Shown: positions 1 through 9,573 of the stretch, piece by piece | Numbering within the stretch: position 1 is the first letter of the stretch | Layout: each line of letters starts with the position of its first letter | Assembly: GCF_030409555.1 (NCBI RefSeq) | Contig: NZ_JAUFPU010000009.1 | Coordinates: 62,001-126,000 of the forward strand | Reading direction: 5' to 3' | Source of the DNA: Chitinimonas viridis | GTDB lineage: Bacteria > Pseudomonadota > Gammaproteobacteria > Burkholderiales > Chitinimonadaceae | DNA length: 64,000 bases | Program-made: the position numbers and the translations under genes | Notes under the pieces: generated by a model | What the model saw: only the letters and a program-made list of their open reading frames with translations | What the model was told of the DNA's origin: nothing | Database searches by the model: none

Positions 1-2200
1 GCATGGTGTAAGTGGGTAGACCCTTGAGCATGGGCGTCATGAAGCGCATCCACTGCGGCAGGGCCAACTGGCTGCCAGCCGAGCTGGTGCCCAATGAGCG
101 TGGCTGGTCGAAGCCCATCCAGCTGACGGCTACCAGGCTGTTGTGATAACCGGCAAACCAGGCATCACGCGCCTCGTTGGTGGTGCCGGTCTTGCCGGCA
201 AGGTCGGTACGGCCCATATCGTTGCTGCGGTAGGCTGTGCCGTGCTGAGCCACACCTTGCAGCAGGTTGTTCATCAGGAAGGCATTGCGCGGCGAGATGG
301 CACGGATGGCGTTCTGATCGGCAATCCTGGGCTGCGCCTGGAGCAATAGCTTGCCTTTGCCGTCGCGCACCTCCCGTATCAGGTAGGGGTCGACACGGAA
401 GCCGCCGTTGGCGAACACGGTGTAGCCCCGTGCCAGTTGCAGGGGGGTGACCTGGCCTGCGCCTAGAGCCATGGGCAGATAGGGGGGGACTTGGCGTTTT
501 TCAAAGCCGAAGCGGGTGACGTAATCACGCGCATAGGGCACGCCAATATAGTCCAGTACCCGCACGGCCACGAGATTCTTGGATTTTTGCAGGCCGCGCC
601 GCAAGGTAATGGGGCCGGACTGGCTGTAGTCGTCGTTCTTGGGCTCCCAGGCTTTTTCGTCTTTGGGGTCCAGCTTGATCGATAGGGGGGCGTCGTTGAC
701 GATGGTGGCAGGGCCGACACCGCGCTCCAGCGCAGCCGAATAGACAAATGGCTTGAAGGTGGAGCCCGGTTGGCGCCAGGCCTGGGCGGCGCGGTTAAAG
801 TTCTGCACCTTGAAGTCGAAGCCGCCAACCAGTGCCCGAATGGCGCCATCCTGGGGGGCCAATGCCACCAGCGCGCCCTGCACCTCAGGTAGCTGGGCGA
901 TCTCGGGCTTGCCCTGAGCATTCTGTATGACGCGTACGATGCTGCCCGGCCTGATGCGCAAAGCATCGTTGGCGCTGCTGCGCAACCCCGCGGCTGCAAA
1001 GCGCAGGCCGTTGCTATTGATGACCAGTGCTTCGCCCTCGCGGGTCTGCACGGTCACTTCACGGGGGCTGGTTTTCAGCACTACTGCAGCGATCATTTCC
1101 TCGGCATCGGGGTGGGTCTCCAGTGCCTCTTCTATCGCGTCATTGCGATCCTCTTCCGCCGGGGGCAATAGCATCTGCCCTTCGGGGCCGCGATAGTTGC
1201 GACGTCGGTCGTAGTCCAGCAGGCTGGTGCGCACGGCATCCCAGGCGGCCAGCTGGGCGGTGTAGTTGATGGTGGTGTGTACCACCAGCCCCATGCCATA
1301 GGCTTTCTCGCCATACTGGGCGACCATCTGCTGGCGCGCCATCTCGGCGGCGTATTCCGCCTTGGGCCGGGGCTGGTAGGTTTGCATCTCACCTTCGGCC
1401 AGCTTGAGTGGCTCGGCCAATGCCTGCTCGTAGCTGGCCTTGTCGATCAGCTTCAGTTCCAGCATGCGCTTGAGGATATACGCCTGGCGTATCCGTGCCC
1501 GCTTAGGATTGACCACCGGGTTATAGGCCGCAGGTGCCTTGGGCAGGCCTGCCAGCATGGCGGCTTCAGCCAGGGTAATGTCCTTGAGTTCCTTGCCATA
1601 GTAGATGCGGGCGGCACTGGCATAGCCGTATGCGCGCTGGCCCAGGTAGATCTGGTTCATGTACAGCTCGAGCACCTCATCCTTGCTGCGGACGGATTCG
1701 ATCTTGTAGGCCAGGAGTATCTCGCGCAGTTTGCGGGTGTAGGTCTTGTCCTTGGTCAGGAACATGTTGCGGGCAAGCTGCATGGTGATAGTGCTGGCGC
1801 CCTGGCCGCGGCCGCCGCTACCCAGGTTGGCGAGCCCGGCACGCAGTACGCCTTGCAGGTCAACAGCGCCGTGCTCATAGAAACGGGCGTCTTCAATTGC
1901 CAGTACGGCATGCTTGAGCTGCGCCGGCATCTCGGCCAGCTTGACCAGGCTGCGCCGCTCCTTGCCGAATTCACCTATCAATATGCCGTCGTCGGAGAAC
2001 ACCCGTAGCGGCACCTTGGCTTGCAGGTTGTCCAGCTCGGCCAAGGAGGGGAGGTCGCGCAGCAGCCACCAGCCGGCACCGATAAAGGCGGCGAGTATCA
2101 GCCCTGCTGTGGCCCAAAGCAGTTTGCGATAGCGTCGTAGCAAGGCACGCAACTTCTGCAGGCGTTTTTTGGGAGGGGCAGGCGTCTGGGTGTCGGTCAC
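1..2200 (-). CDS. mrcA: Penicillin-binding protein 1A, C-terminus cut by window edge
   Basis: This is a bifunctional class A penicillin-binding protein that polymerises and cross-links peptidoglycan from the inner membrane. The visible part is 733 codons. A membrane anchor lies at about residues 27-47. The glycosyltransferase (GT51) motif E103-D104 with F107 and H110-G111 follows, then GASTITMQLARN. The transpeptidase motifs are STFK (S480), SKN and KTGTT (K670). The family is usually about 800 residues, so perhaps 70-100 C-terminal residues are missing. The GTG at 2200 is the only plausible start, because an in-frame stop lies a short way upstream and no ATG falls between. Its ribosome-binding site is weak. 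The gene lies downstream of mdh on the same strand but is separated from it by a terminator. Confidence 0.95.
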   Translation of the reverse strand, partial: MTDTQTPAPPKKRLQKLRALLRRYRKLLWATAGLILAAFIGAGWWLLRDLPSLAELDNLQAKVPLRVFSDDGILIGEFGKERRSLVKLAEMPAQLKHAVLAIEDARFYEHGAVDLQGVLRAGLANLGSGGRGQGASTITMQLARNMFLTKDKTYTRKLREILLAYKIESVRSKDEVLELYMNQIYLGQRAYGYASAARIYYGKELKDITLAEAAMLAGLPKAPAAYNPVVNPKRARIRQAYILKRMLELKLIDKASYEQALAEPLKLAEGEMQTYQPRPKAEYAAEMARQQMVAQYGEKAYGMGLVVHTTINYTAQLAAWDAVRTSLLDYDRRRNYRGPEGQMLLPPAEEDRNDAIEEALETHPDAEEMIAAVVLKTSPREVTVQTREGEALVINSNGLRFAAAGLRSSANDALRIRPGSIVRVIQNAQGKPEIAQLPEVQGALVALAPQDGAIRALVGGFDFKVQNFNRAAQAWRQPGSTFKPFVYSAALERGVGPATIVNDAPLSIKLDPKDEKAWEPKNDDYSQSGPITLRRGLQKSKNLVAVRVLDYIGVPYARDYVTRFGFEKRQVPPYLPMALGAGQVTPLQLARGYTVFANGGFRVDPYLIREVRDGKGKLLLQAQPRIADQNAIRAISPRNAFLMNNLLQGVAQHGTAYRSNDMGRTDLAGKTGTTNEARDAWFAGYHNSLVAVSWMGFDQPRSLGTSSAGSQLALPQWMRFMTPMLKGLPTYTM

Positions 2201-2352
2201 GTTGGTGGCAAACGGATGGAAGCGTTGAGGTGTGAAATCAGCCTAGCTCTTGCAGCGAGGAGAGGCGGCGTTTGCAGCTACCGTCCATCGCGCGGCGCGT
2301 ATTGTGCCCGTTTCAGGGCATCATGGCTTGCTTATACGCCGATGACGGGCAA

Positions 2353-2380
2353 CAAAAAAGGCGAGCCAGGGCTCGCCTTT
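2353..2380 (-). terminator. Rho-independent terminator after mdh
   Basis: Read on the minus strand, the arms AAAGGCGAGCC and GGCTCGCCTTT form a hairpin followed by TTTTGTT. It lies 18 bp past the mdh stop codon and separates mdh from mrcA. Confidence 0.85.
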
Positions 2381-2397
2381 CGCTGCAGGGGTGAAAA

Positions 2398-3384
2398 TCA
2401 GCCCAGCAGATGGGCCACGCCTGCGCGCTCTTCTTCGAGCTCGGCCAGGGTGAAATCCATGCGTTCACGCGAGAAGGCATCGACTTCCAGGCCGGTCACG
2501 CGGGTGTACTCACCGTTGGCGCAGGTAACGGGCACGCCGTACATCACGCCTTCGGGGATACCGTAGGAACCATCCGACGGAATGCCCATGGTCACCCACT
2601 TGCCATTGGTGCCCAGTACCCAGTCACGGATATGGTCAATGGCGGCATTGGCAGCCGAGGCTGCCGACGACAGGCCACGGGCTTCAATGATGGCGGCACC
2701 GCGCTTGCCCACCTTGGGGATGAAGGTGTCTTTGTTCCAGGCTTCGTCGTTGATCTTGGTCTTGAGCGAAGCGCCGGCAGCGGTAGCGAAGCGATAGTCG
2801 GGGTACATGGTCGGGCTGTGGTTGCCCCAGACGATCAGGTTTTCGATATCGGCAACGGCTACGCCAGCCTTGTCGGCCAGTTGGCTCAGGGCGCGGTTGT
2901 GATCCAGGCGCAGCATGGCGGTGAAGTTCTTGGCCGGCAGATCGGGAGCCGACTTCATGGCGATGTAGGCATTGGTATTGGCGGGGTTGCCGACAACCAG
3001 CACCTTGACGTCACGGCTGGCGACCTTGTTCAGGGCGGCGCCTTGGGCGGTGAAGATCTTGGCGTTTTCGAGCAGCAGGTCCTTGCGCTCCATGCCGGGG
3101 CCGCGAGGGCGGGCGCCAACCAGCAGTGCCACGTCGACATCCTTGAAGGCGACTTCAGCGTCATCGGTGCCGACTACACCGGCCAGCAGCGGGAAGGCGC
3201 AGTCTTCCAGCTCCATGATCACGCCTTTGAGTGCGGCCTGGGCCTTCTCCAGCGGCAGTTCCAGCAGTTGCAGAATGACGGGCTGATCCTTGCCCAGCAT
3301 CTCGCCAGAGGCAATGCGGAACAAGAGGCTGTAACCGATCTGGCCGGCAGCGCCGGTAACGGCAACGCGAACGGGTTTCTTCAT
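2398..3384 (-). CDS. mdh: Malate dehydrogenase
   Basis: This 328-residue enzyme oxidises malate to oxaloacetate with NAD in the TCA cycle. The N-terminal Rossmann loop has G11, G14 and G17. The substrate arginine region is [15 protein letters not shown] (about 90-104). The catalytic pair is D161 (LDHNR) and H189 ([10 protein letters not shown]). It belongs to the longer cytosolic-type MDH group common in betaproteobacteria, not the E. coli type. The start has a clear AGGAG ribosome-binding site. It is transcribed divergently from the gntR-sdh-suc cluster, so the intergenic region probably controls both directions. Confidence 0.97.
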   Translation of the reverse strand: MKKPVRVAVTGAAGQIGYSLLFRIASGEMLGKDQPVILQLLELPLEKAQAALKGVIMELEDCAFPLLAGVVGTDDAEVAFKDVDVALLVGARPRGPGMERKDLLLENAKIFTAQGAALNKVASRDVKVLVVGNPANTNAYIAMKSAPDLPAKNFTAMLRLDHNRALSQLADKAGVAVADIENLIVWGNHSPTMYPDYRFATAAGASLKTKINDEAWNKDTFIPKVGKRGAAIIEARGLSSAASAANAAIDHIRDWVLGTNGKWVTMGIPSDGSYGIPEGVMYGVPVTCANGEYTRVTGLEVDAFSRERMDFTLAELEEERAGVAHLLG

Positions 3385-3571
3385 CGTTGGAACTCCTGGA
3401 GAGCTTTAAGTAGGGAGAGGCGAGTGTGGCCACCAGTTGCAGCAATCGTTCACTTCAAAGTGTCAGCGAGCGAGAGAGGCAAGGGTTTTCATGTGGCAGC
3501 ACAGCAATCAGGACGAGTCTAGCATCTCAAGCTGCTGAAATCACCCGGAATACGGTTGAAGGGTGACTTTG

Positions 3572-3602
3572 TTGCATTGCAATCTTGTGTCTTATATAAG
3601 AC
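3572..3602 (+). promoter_or_regulatory. gntR promoter with overlapping palindromic operator
   Basis: A -35-like TTGCAT (3572-3577) is followed after 17 bp by TATAAG (3595-3600). A perfect 14-bp palindrome, GTCTTATATAAGAC (3589-3602), covers the -10. A GntR-family dimer bound there would block transcription. A similar site lies at 4389-4403. The rest of the 282-bp mdh-gntR gap holds the mdh ribosome-binding site and, on the minus strand, a TGCTAGACT extended -10-like sequence at about 3515-3523. Confidence 0.55.
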
Positions 3603-3666
3603 CGGGATGGACAGCGGCGCGGCGGTGGCGTATAAAGCGCGAAATCCCGCTTCCCGCGAGTCGTCC

Positions 3667-4395
3667 ATGTCCGCAGCATCCGGCCGTCACCCGGCCGAAC
3701 TCCCAGGTCGCCAGCCTCTGTACACGCAAGTGCGCGGGCGCATCCTTGCAGGCATAGAGCAGGGCGAGTGGGATGCCGGGTCGGCCTTGCCCAGTGAGTT
3801 TGAATTGGCTGACCGCTTTGGCGTCAGCCAGGGAACGGTGCGCAAGGGGCTCGACAGCTTGGTGGGTGAGGGCGTGCTGGTGCGCCGCCAGGGGCTGGGA
3901 ACCTTCATTGCCCAGGCGCAGGACGACTGGGGGCGGGCGGGATTGCCGGGGTCGGACCGGGCGCTCGAAACCTCGGTGGAACTGCTTGCCTGCGCCCGCA
4001 GCAATGCCGGCGATGAGCCTGCTGCAGCATTGGGATTGCGGCGCGGTGCCATCCTGATCGCGGTCAAGCGACTGGTCAGGGTGTCGGGTGAGCCCTATGC
4101 GGTGATCGAAAGTTTTGTGCCGGCAGAGCGCTTCGATGGCTTGGACGCTCGCCGTATCAAGCAGGCCAATTGCAATTTGCGAACCGTCTGGTGGCGTGAA
4201 TTCGGCTTGCGCGTGGTATCCAATCCGCCGCAGTTCAGAGCGGGGCTGGCAGGGCGCGAGGAGGCCAGATTGCTGGGGGTCGAGGTCGATAGCCCTGTCC
4301 TGGAAGTGGCAAGGACCGCGGGTGGTTTGAGTAGTACGCCGGTGGAATGGTCGGTGTTGCGTTGCCGCACCGATCATTACGTCTATCGTGTCTGA
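3667..4395 (+). CDS. GntR-family regulator (HutC/FarR type, UTRA domain)
   Basis: This 242-residue protein has an N-terminal winged helix (about residues 18-82; LPSEFELADRFGVSQGTVRK is the recognition helix region) and a C-terminal UTRA ligand-binding domain (about 100-240). HutC/FarR-type GntR regulators are usually repressors released by a small metabolite. The start at 3667 is chosen because the family begins just before the PLYTQV motif. The frame is open up to 3556, but that extension would overlap the predicted promoter. Its place between mdh and sdhC, and the paired operators on either side, suggest it controls itself and the succinate dehydrogenase/TCA cluster. The effector is unknown, and a TCA intermediate would be a guess. 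Confidence 0.9.
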   Translation: MSAASGRHPAELPGRQPLYTQVRGRILAGIEQGEWDAGSALPSEFELADRFGVSQGTVRKGLDSLVGEGVLVRRQGLGTFIAQAQDDWGRAGLPGSDRALETSVELLACARSNAGDEPAAALGLRRGAILIAVKRLVRVSGEPYAVIESFVPAERFDGLDARRIKQANCNLRTVWWREFGLRVVSNPPQFRAGLAGREEARLLGVEVDSPVLEVARTAGGLSSTPVEWSVLRCRTDHYVYRV

Positions 4396-4404
4396 TATGA
4401 CACG
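4387..4404 (+). promoter_or_regulatory. Second candidate GntR operator, upstream of sdhC
   Basis: The arms CGTGTC (4387-4392) and GACACG (4399-4404) surround TGATAT. The core TGTCTGATATGACAC (4389-4403) matches the gntR promoter site TGTCTTATATAAGAC at 12 of 15 positions. It overlaps the gntR stop codon and lies about 60 bp upstream of the predicted sdhC -10. Confidence 0.5.
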
Positions 4405-4462
4405 GTAATGTAGTCGGGACGGTTTTATAAAGGCCAAGCTGGACGGTAATGGCAAATCCGTT

Positions 4463-4603
4463 TGCTACAATCGAAAGGCTTTGCCACAGGCGTTGCTGCA
4501 CTGGCCGGTTTTGCCGGTGCCGACAGCGCCACCCGCGGGTACTGCCGCGGGGCAACGGTGCAGCGGCTTGCACTGTGACTCAAACAAAATAAGGAATCGC
4601 GTC
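4463..4603 (+). promoter_or_regulatory. sdhC promoter and structured leader
   Basis: An extended -10, TGCTACAAT (4463-4471), lacks a good -35. The following leader of about 125 nt can fold: GCTGCAC and GTGCAGC form outer arms around CCGGTTTTGCCGG and CCCGCGG/CCGCGGG hairpins. The ribosome-binding site AAGGA precedes the ATG at 4604. No known riboswitch class was recognised. Confidence 0.4.
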
Positions 4604-4978
4604 ATGGAGAAAAAACGGCCCAAGCATCTTGATCTCCCGAAGATCAGGCTGCCTATCCCGGGCATCATCTCGATCCTGCATCGTATCAGCGGTGTGGTCC
4701 TGTTCCTCGCCATCCCGGTGGTGCTCTGGCTACTGCATGGCTCGCTCTCCAGCGAGACGCAGTTCGATGCCTTCAAGTCCTTCATCGCCTATCCGGTGGT
4801 CAAGCTTGCCTTGATTGGTCTGCTGTGGGCCTATCTGCATCATGCCTGCGCCGGCATCCGTTTTCTCTTCCTGGACGTGCACAAGGGCCTGGAGCTCGAG
4901 ACTGCGCGTAATACTGCCAAGGCTGTGCTGGTTGTCAGCCTGGCGCTTACCGCCATCATCGGAGGTGTCCTGTGGTAA
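4604..4978 (+). CDS. sdhC: Succinate dehydrogenase cytochrome b556 subunit
   Basis: This is the first membrane anchor subunit of complex II (124 residues, three membrane helices). The quinone-site motif SILHRISG lies at residues 23-30. The haem-ligand region HHACAGIRFLFLD starts at H79-H80. The start at 4604 is chosen from the AAGGA site and the typical MEKKRPKHLDL N-terminus. It is the first gene of sdhCDAB, and its stop codon overlaps the sdhD start. Confidence 0.95.
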   Translation: MEKKRPKHLDLPKIRLPIPGIISILHRISGVVLFLAIPVVLWLLHGSLSSETQFDAFKSFIAYPVVKLALIGLLWAYLHHACAGIRFLFLDVHKGLELETARNTAKAVLVVSLALTAIIGGVLW

Positions 4979-5319
4979 ATCGCCATGTCGTCGGCGCGCA
5001 CTATGGTTTGCGCGACTGGTTGTTGCAACGCGTTACCGCCGTGGTGATGCTGGTTTACACCGTAGGCCTGCTGGCCTTCCTAATCTTGGCCGCGGGTGCC
5101 AGCTACGATAGCTGGAAAGCGTTGTTCGCCTGCACCTGGGTGCAGGTGCTGAGCACCGTCACTATCCTCGCCTTGCTGCTGCACGCCTGGGTTGGCGTGC
5201 GTGATATCTGGATGGACTATGTCCAGCCTCTGGGGCTGAGGCTGACCCTGCATGTGCTGACCATCCTGTATCTGATCGGTAGCTTTGTTTATGCAGTTAA
5301 AGTGGTGTGGGGTGTCTAA
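4972..5319 (+). CDS. sdhD: Succinate dehydrogenase membrane anchor subunit
   Basis: This is the second membrane anchor of complex II (115 residues, three membrane helices). H71 in [13 protein letters not shown] is the haem b ligand candidate, and Y83 in MDY is the quinone-site tyrosine. It starts with GTG at 4972, 7 bp before the sdhC stop ends, with GGAGG at 4961-4965 as ribosome-binding site. This suggests translational coupling with sdhC. The stop overlaps the sdhA start by one base. Confidence 0.94.
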   Translation: MVNRHVVGAHYGLRDWLLQRVTAVVMLVYTVGLLAFLILAAGASYDSWKALFACTWVQVLSTVTILALLLHAWVGVRDIWMDYVQPLGLRLTLHVLTILYLIGSFVYAVKVVWGV

Positions 5320-7088
5320 TGGCGAACGTCGCTAAACGTCAATTCGATGCAGTGATCGTGGGTGCTGGCGGTGCCGGCATGCGCGCAGCATTGCAGCTTT
5401 CCGAAGCCGGCCTCAAGACGGCCGTGCTATCCAAGGTTTTCCCTACCCGCTCGCACACCGTGGCGGCGCAAGGGGGCATTTCCGCTTCGCTGGGCAACGT
5501 CCAGGAAGACAAGTGGGAATGGCATATGTACGACACGGTCAAGGGTTCCGATTGGCTGGGTGACCAGGATGCCATCGAATTCATGTGCAAGACTGCACCT
5601 GAGGCGGTGATCGAGCTGGAACACTTTGGCATGCCGTTTGACCGGGTGGAATCGGGCCGCATCTATCAGCGCCCCTTCGGCGGCCATACTGCCAACTTCG
5701 GCGAGAAGCCGGTGCAGCGCGCCTGTGCCGCTGCCGACCGCACCGGCCACGCGCTGCTGCATACCCTGTACCAGCGCAATGTGCGCGCTAATACCCAGTT
5801 CTTCGTCGAATGGATGGCGCTGGACCTGATTCGCGATGCCGATGGCGACGTGGTGGGCGTGACCGCGCTGGAGATGGAAACCGGTGAAGTCTATGTGTTG
5901 CATGCCAAGGCAGTGCTGTTTGCCACCGGCGGGGCAGGGCGTATCTATGCGGCCTCCACCAATGCCTTCATCAATACCGGCGATGGCCTGGGCATGTGTG
6001 CCCGTGCCGGTATCCCGCTGGAAGACATGGAATTCTGGCAGTTCCACCCGACTGGGGTGGCCGGTGCAGGCGTGCTGATCACGGAGGGTGTGCGCGGCGA
6101 GGGCGGTATTCTGCTCAATGGCAATGGCGAGCGCTTCATGGAGCGCTATGCGCCCACGCTGAAGGATCTGGCGCCGCGCGACTTCGTGTCGCGCTGCATG
6201 GCGCTGGAAGTGCTGGAGGGACGTGGTGCCGGCAAGAACAAGGATCATGTGCTGCTCAAGCTGGATCACCTGGGCCCGGAGGTGATCAATCACCGCCTGC
6301 CGTCCATCCGCGAAATCGCCATCAAGTTCGCTGGTGTCGATCCCATCAAGGAACCGATCCCGGTCATTCCGACCACTCACTACCAGATGGGTGGTATCCC
6401 TACCAATTACCTTGGCGAGGTGATGGTGCCCAAGGGCGACAACCCGGAAGTGCGTGTCAATGGCTTCTATGCTGCGGGCGAGTGTGCCTGTGCATCGGTG
6501 CACGGCGCCAACCGCCTGGGTACCAATTCGCTGCTGGATCTGGTGGTGTTCGGCAAATCGGCCGGCGACAGCATGATCGACTTCATCAAGCGCGAGCGTC
6601 CGGTGCACAAGCCGCTGCCGGAGAACGCCGCCGACTACAGCCTTTCGCGCATTGCCCGCCTGGAAAACCAGACCGGCGGCGAAGAGGTGAACGACGTGCG
6701 TAGCGCGATGCAGAAGACCATCCAGCTGCGTGCCGGTGTGTTCCGCAATAGCGAGAACATGGCCTTGGGCGTGAAGGAAATCGCCGAGGTGGCCGAGCGT
6801 GCCAAGCGCACCCAGATCAAGGACAAGTCCAAGGTCTGGAACACCGCCCGTATCGAAGCGCTGGAATTGGACAACCTGATCGAGGCCGCCGTGGCGACCA
6901 TGATCGCCGCCGATGCCCGCAAGGAATCCCGTGGCGCTCATTCGCACGATGACTTCCAGAAGCGTGATGACGACAACTGGATGAAGCACTCGTTGTTCTT
7001 CAACCATGACCGTCACCTCGATTACAAGCCGGTGCATACCAAGCCGCTGACTGTCGACTACATTCCGCCCAAAGAACGTACCTTCTGA
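5319..7088 (+). CDS. sdhA: Succinate dehydrogenase flavoprotein subunit
   Basis: This is the catalytic subunit of complex II (589 residues). It oxidises succinate to fumarate and carries covalent FAD. The Rossmann loop is VGAGGAG (about 14-20). The flavin-attachment histidine is H46 in [10 protein letters not shown]. Active-site motifs HPTGV and the [10 protein letters not shown] segment are present. The ATG at 5319 overlaps the sdhD stop (TAATG). A GTG at 5307 is also in frame, but the ATG gives the usual [17 protein letters not shown] start. Confidence 0.97.
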   Translation: MANVAKRQFDAVIVGAGGAGMRAALQLSEAGLKTAVLSKVFPTRSHTVAAQGGISASLGNVQEDKWEWHMYDTVKGSDWLGDQDAIEFMCKTAPEAVIELEHFGMPFDRVESGRIYQRPFGGHTANFGEKPVQRACAAADRTGHALLHTLYQRNVRANTQFFVEWMALDLIRDADGDVVGVTALEMETGEVYVLHAKAVLFATGGAGRIYAASTNAFINTGDGLGMCARAGIPLEDMEFWQFHPTGVAGAGVLITEGVRGEGGILLNGNGERFMERYAPTLKDLAPRDFVSRCMALEVLEGRGAGKNKDHVLLKLDHLGPEVINHRLPSIREIAIKFAGVDPIKEPIPVIPTTHYQMGGIPTNYLGEVMVPKGDNPEVRVNGFYAAGECACASVHGANRLGTNSLLDLVVFGKSAGDSMIDFIKRERPVHKPLPENAADYSLSRIARLENQTGGEEVNDVRSAMQKTIQLRAGVFRNSENMALGVKEIAEVAERAKRTQIKDKSKVWNTARIEALELDNLIEAAVATMIAADARKESRGAHSHDDFQKRDDDNWMKHSLFFNHDRHLDYKPVHTKPLTVDYIPPKERTF

Positions 7089-7108
7089 GCGCGCGCCGGA
7101 GAACCAAC

Positions 7109-7810
7109 ATGAAGATGCAATTCAAGATCTACCGTTACAACCCGGACGTCGACGCCAAGCCTTATATGCAGGATTGCGAAGTCGAGCTGGAGCCTACCGA
7201 CAAGAAGCTGCTGGATGCGCTGGTACGCCTGAAGGTGGTGGACGACACGCTGTCGTTCCGTCGCTCCTGCCGCGAAGGCGTATGCGGTTCCGATGCCATG
7301 AACATCAATGGCAAGAACGGCCTGGCCTGCGTGACCGATGTGGCTGGCCTCAAGCAGCCGGTTGAAATCCGTCCCTTGCCTGGCCTGCCGGTCATCCGCG
7401 ATCTGATCGTGGATATGACCCAGTTCTTCAAGCAATACAATTCCATCAAGCCCTACGTGATCAACGACACGCCGCCGCCTTCGCATGAGCGGCTGCAGAG
7501 CCCCAAGGATCGCGAGGAGCTGGATGGTCTGTACGAGTGCATCCTGTGTGCCTGCTGCTCGACCTCCTGCCCGTCGTTCTGGTGGAATCCGGACAAGTTC
7601 GTCGGCCCGGCTGGCCTGCTGGCTGCCTATCGCTTTATTGCCGATACCCGCGATACCGCCACCAATGAGCGGTTGGATAATCTGGAAGACCCGTACCGGC
7701 TGTTCCGTTGCCACTCCATCATGAACTGCGTGGATGTGTGCCCCAAGCACCTCAACCCCACCAAGGCCATAGGCAAGATCAAAGAGCTGATGGTGAAACG
7801 GATAGCCTAA
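7109..7810 (+). CDS. sdhB: Succinate dehydrogenase iron-sulfur subunit
   Basis: This 233-residue subunit passes electrons from FAD to quinone through three clusters. The [2Fe-2S] ligands are C54, C59, D62 and C74. The C-terminal half has C144, C147, C150 and C154 ([11 protein letters not shown]) and C201, C207 and C211 for the [4Fe-4S] and [3Fe-4S] clusters. All ligands seen in the E. coli enzyme are present. The stop is immediately followed by the sdhE start. Confidence 0.97.
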   Translation: MKMQFKIYRYNPDVDAKPYMQDCEVELEPTDKKLLDALVRLKVVDDTLSFRRSCREGVCGSDAMNINGKNGLACVTDVAGLKQPVEIRPLPGLPVIRDLIVDMTQFFKQYNSIKPYVINDTPPPSHERLQSPKDREELDGLYECILCACCSTSCPSFWWNPDKFVGPAGLLAAYRFIADTRDTATNERLDNLEDPYRLFRCHSIMNCVDVCPKHLNPTKAIGKIKELMVKRIA

Positions 7811-8074
7811 GTGACCTATACCCAAGCGGACAAGAACCGACTCCGCTGGCGTTCCCGCCGGGGTCTGCTGGAACTTGATCTCGTGTTTGAACTCTTTCTC
7901 GAACACGATTTTGATCAGCTGACCCCTGCGGAGTTGGACGTCTACCAAGACTTGTTGATGCTGCCGGACATTGATCTGCTAGAACTGGTGGATGGCAAAA
8001 CCGACACCACCGATGACCGCCTCGTTCCTATCCTGACGCGGTTGCGGCACTGGCAAGTCGCCAAGAAACAATAA
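7811..8074 (+). CDS. sdhE: FAD assembly factor SdhE
   Basis: This 87-residue protein promotes covalent flavinylation of SdhA. The diagnostic RGxxE motif is at residues 17-21 (RGLLELD). It begins with GTG directly after the sdhB stop codon, so it is translationally coupled. The gap to gltA (83 bp) holds an AGGAG ribosome-binding site and no terminator, so gltA is probably cotranscribed. Confidence 0.93.
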   Translation: MTYTQADKNRLRWRSRRGLLELDLVFELFLEHDFDQLTPAELDVYQDLLMLPDIDLLELVDGKTDTTDDRLVPILTRLRHWQVAKKQ

Positions 8075-8157
8075 TAATGCGCTTAGTTCGAGGGCCGGGA
8101 AGGGCGTAATAAGCGGCCTTCTCTGCTTCACCCGACATTCAATCAGGAGCATTTTCC

Positions 8158-9450
8158 ATGGCTGAAGCCTCCAAAGTAACGCTCTCTTACAACGACGGCC
8201 AAAACAGCGTCGAACTGCCCGTGCTCAAGGGCACCCTGGGCCCCGATGTGGTCGATATCCGCGCCTTCGGCAAGACCGGCATGTTTACCCATGACCCCGG
8301 CTTCCTGTCGACTTCCAGCTGCGAATCCAAGATCACCTTCATCGATGGTGACCTGGGCCAGCTCTACTACCGCGGCTACCCCATTGAACAGCTGGCAGAA
8401 AAGAGCGACTACCTGGAAGTCTGCTATCTGTTGCTGAACGGCGAACTGCCGACCAAGCAGCAGAAGGAGCAGTTTGATTACACCGTCATGCGCCACAATA
8501 TGCTGCATGACCAGATCCACAATTTCTTCCGTGGTTTCCGTCGCGATGCCCACCCCATGGCCGTGATGGTCGGTGTGGTCGGCGCCTTGTCGGCCTTCTA
8601 CCATGACTCGCTGGACATCAATGATCCGCGCCACCGCGAAGTGGCGGCCTTCCGCCTGATCGCCAAGGTGCCGACCATTGCCGCTCAGGCTTATCGTTAC
8701 AACAAGGGGCTGCCGCTGAGCTATCCCAAGGCGGGCCTGAGCTACGCCGAGAACTTCCTGTACATGATGTTCTCGACCCCGGTCGCCGAGTACACGGTCA
8801 ACCCGATCACCGCTCGCGCCCTGGACCGTATCTTTACCCTGCATGCCGATCACGAGCAGAACGCCTCCACCTCGACGGTGCGTCTGTCGGGCTCGTCGGG
8901 TGCTAACCCGTTTGCCTGTATCGCTGCCGGTATCGCCTGCCTGTGGGGCCCGTCGCACGGCGGCGCCAATGAGGCCGTGCTGAAGATGCTGGATGAAATC
9001 GGTGATGTCTCCAAGGTTGCCGACTTCATGCAAGGCGTGAAGGACAAGCGCTACAAGCTGATGGGCTTTGGCCATCGCGTGTACAAGAACATGGATCCGC
9101 GTGCAGCCATCATGCGCGAGACCTGCCATGAAGTGCTGAACGAACTGGGCCTGCACGATGACCCCAAGTTCAAGCTGGCCATGGCGCTGGAAAAGATCGC
9201 TCTGGAAGACCCATACTTCATTGAGCGCAAGCTGTACCCGAATGTGGACTTCTACTCGGGCATCGTGCTGAGCGCCATCGGCATTCCGGTTTCCATGTTC
9301 ACGCCGATCTTTGCCCTGGCACGTACCGTGGGCTGGATCTCGCACTGGAGCGAGATGATCGCTGATCCGACCATGAAGATCGGTCGTCCGCGTCAGCTCT
9401 ATACCGGTGCACCGCGTCGCGATTACATCGATATCGAGAAGCGCGGCTAA
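8158..9450 (+). CDS. gltA: Citrate synthase (type II)
   Basis: This 430-residue enzyme condenses acetyl-CoA with oxaloacetate. The catalytic residues H267 (GPSHGGANE), H306 (FGHRVYK) and D364 are present. The length and the N-terminal beta-rich segment match the hexameric, NADH-sensitive type II enzymes of Gram-negative bacteria. It follows sdhE closely and precedes sucA, from which it is separated by a hairpin. Confidence 0.97.
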   Translation: MAEASKVTLSYNDGQNSVELPVLKGTLGPDVVDIRAFGKTGMFTHDPGFLSTSSCESKITFIDGDLGQLYYRGYPIEQLAEKSDYLEVCYLLLNGELPTKQQKEQFDYTVMRHNMLHDQIHNFFRGFRRDAHPMAVMVGVVGALSAFYHDSLDINDPRHREVAAFRLIAKVPTIAAQAYRYNKGLPLSYPKAGLSYAENFLYMMFSTPVAEYTVNPITARALDRIFTLHADHEQNASTSTVRLSGSSGANPFACIAAGIACLWGPSHGGANEAVLKMLDEIGDVSKVADFMQGVKDKRYKLMGFGHRVYKNMDPRAAIMRETCHEVLNELGLHDDPKFKLAMALEKIALEDPYFIERKLYPNVDFYSGIVLSAIGIPVSMFTPIFALARTVGWISHWSEMIADPTMKIGRPRQLYTGAPRRDYIDIEKRG

Positions 9451-9457
9451 GTACCGC

Positions 9458-9493
9458 AATACGCGCCCGGTTCCTTGGAATCGGGCGCGTATT
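9458..9493 (+). repeat. Inverted repeat between gltA and sucA
   Basis: The perfect 12-bp arms AATACGCGCCCG and CGGGCGCGTATT flank a 12-nt loop, 8 bp after the gltA stop. No long T-tract follows, so it is terminator-like but may only end part of the transcripts or mark an RNA processing point. Confidence 0.6.
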
Positions 9494-9573
9494 TGCAGCT
9501 CTACCGAATTACCCAGTTTGTCGAAATCGTCTCGCCCAAGCGAAAAGCAAAAAACGCCATAGGCCACATCACC

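Noticed and set aside
3556-3666. N-terminal extension of the GntR protein
   Set aside because: It would place coding sequence across the predicted promoter and palindrome, and the family does not have these residues.
5427-7037. Long open frame antisense to sdhA (536 codons)
   Set aside because: It mirrors the codon bias of sdhA, has no family features and has low-complexity His/Gln/Gly-rich composition. The same effect appears opposite sucA, gltA, lpdA, guaB and prfC.
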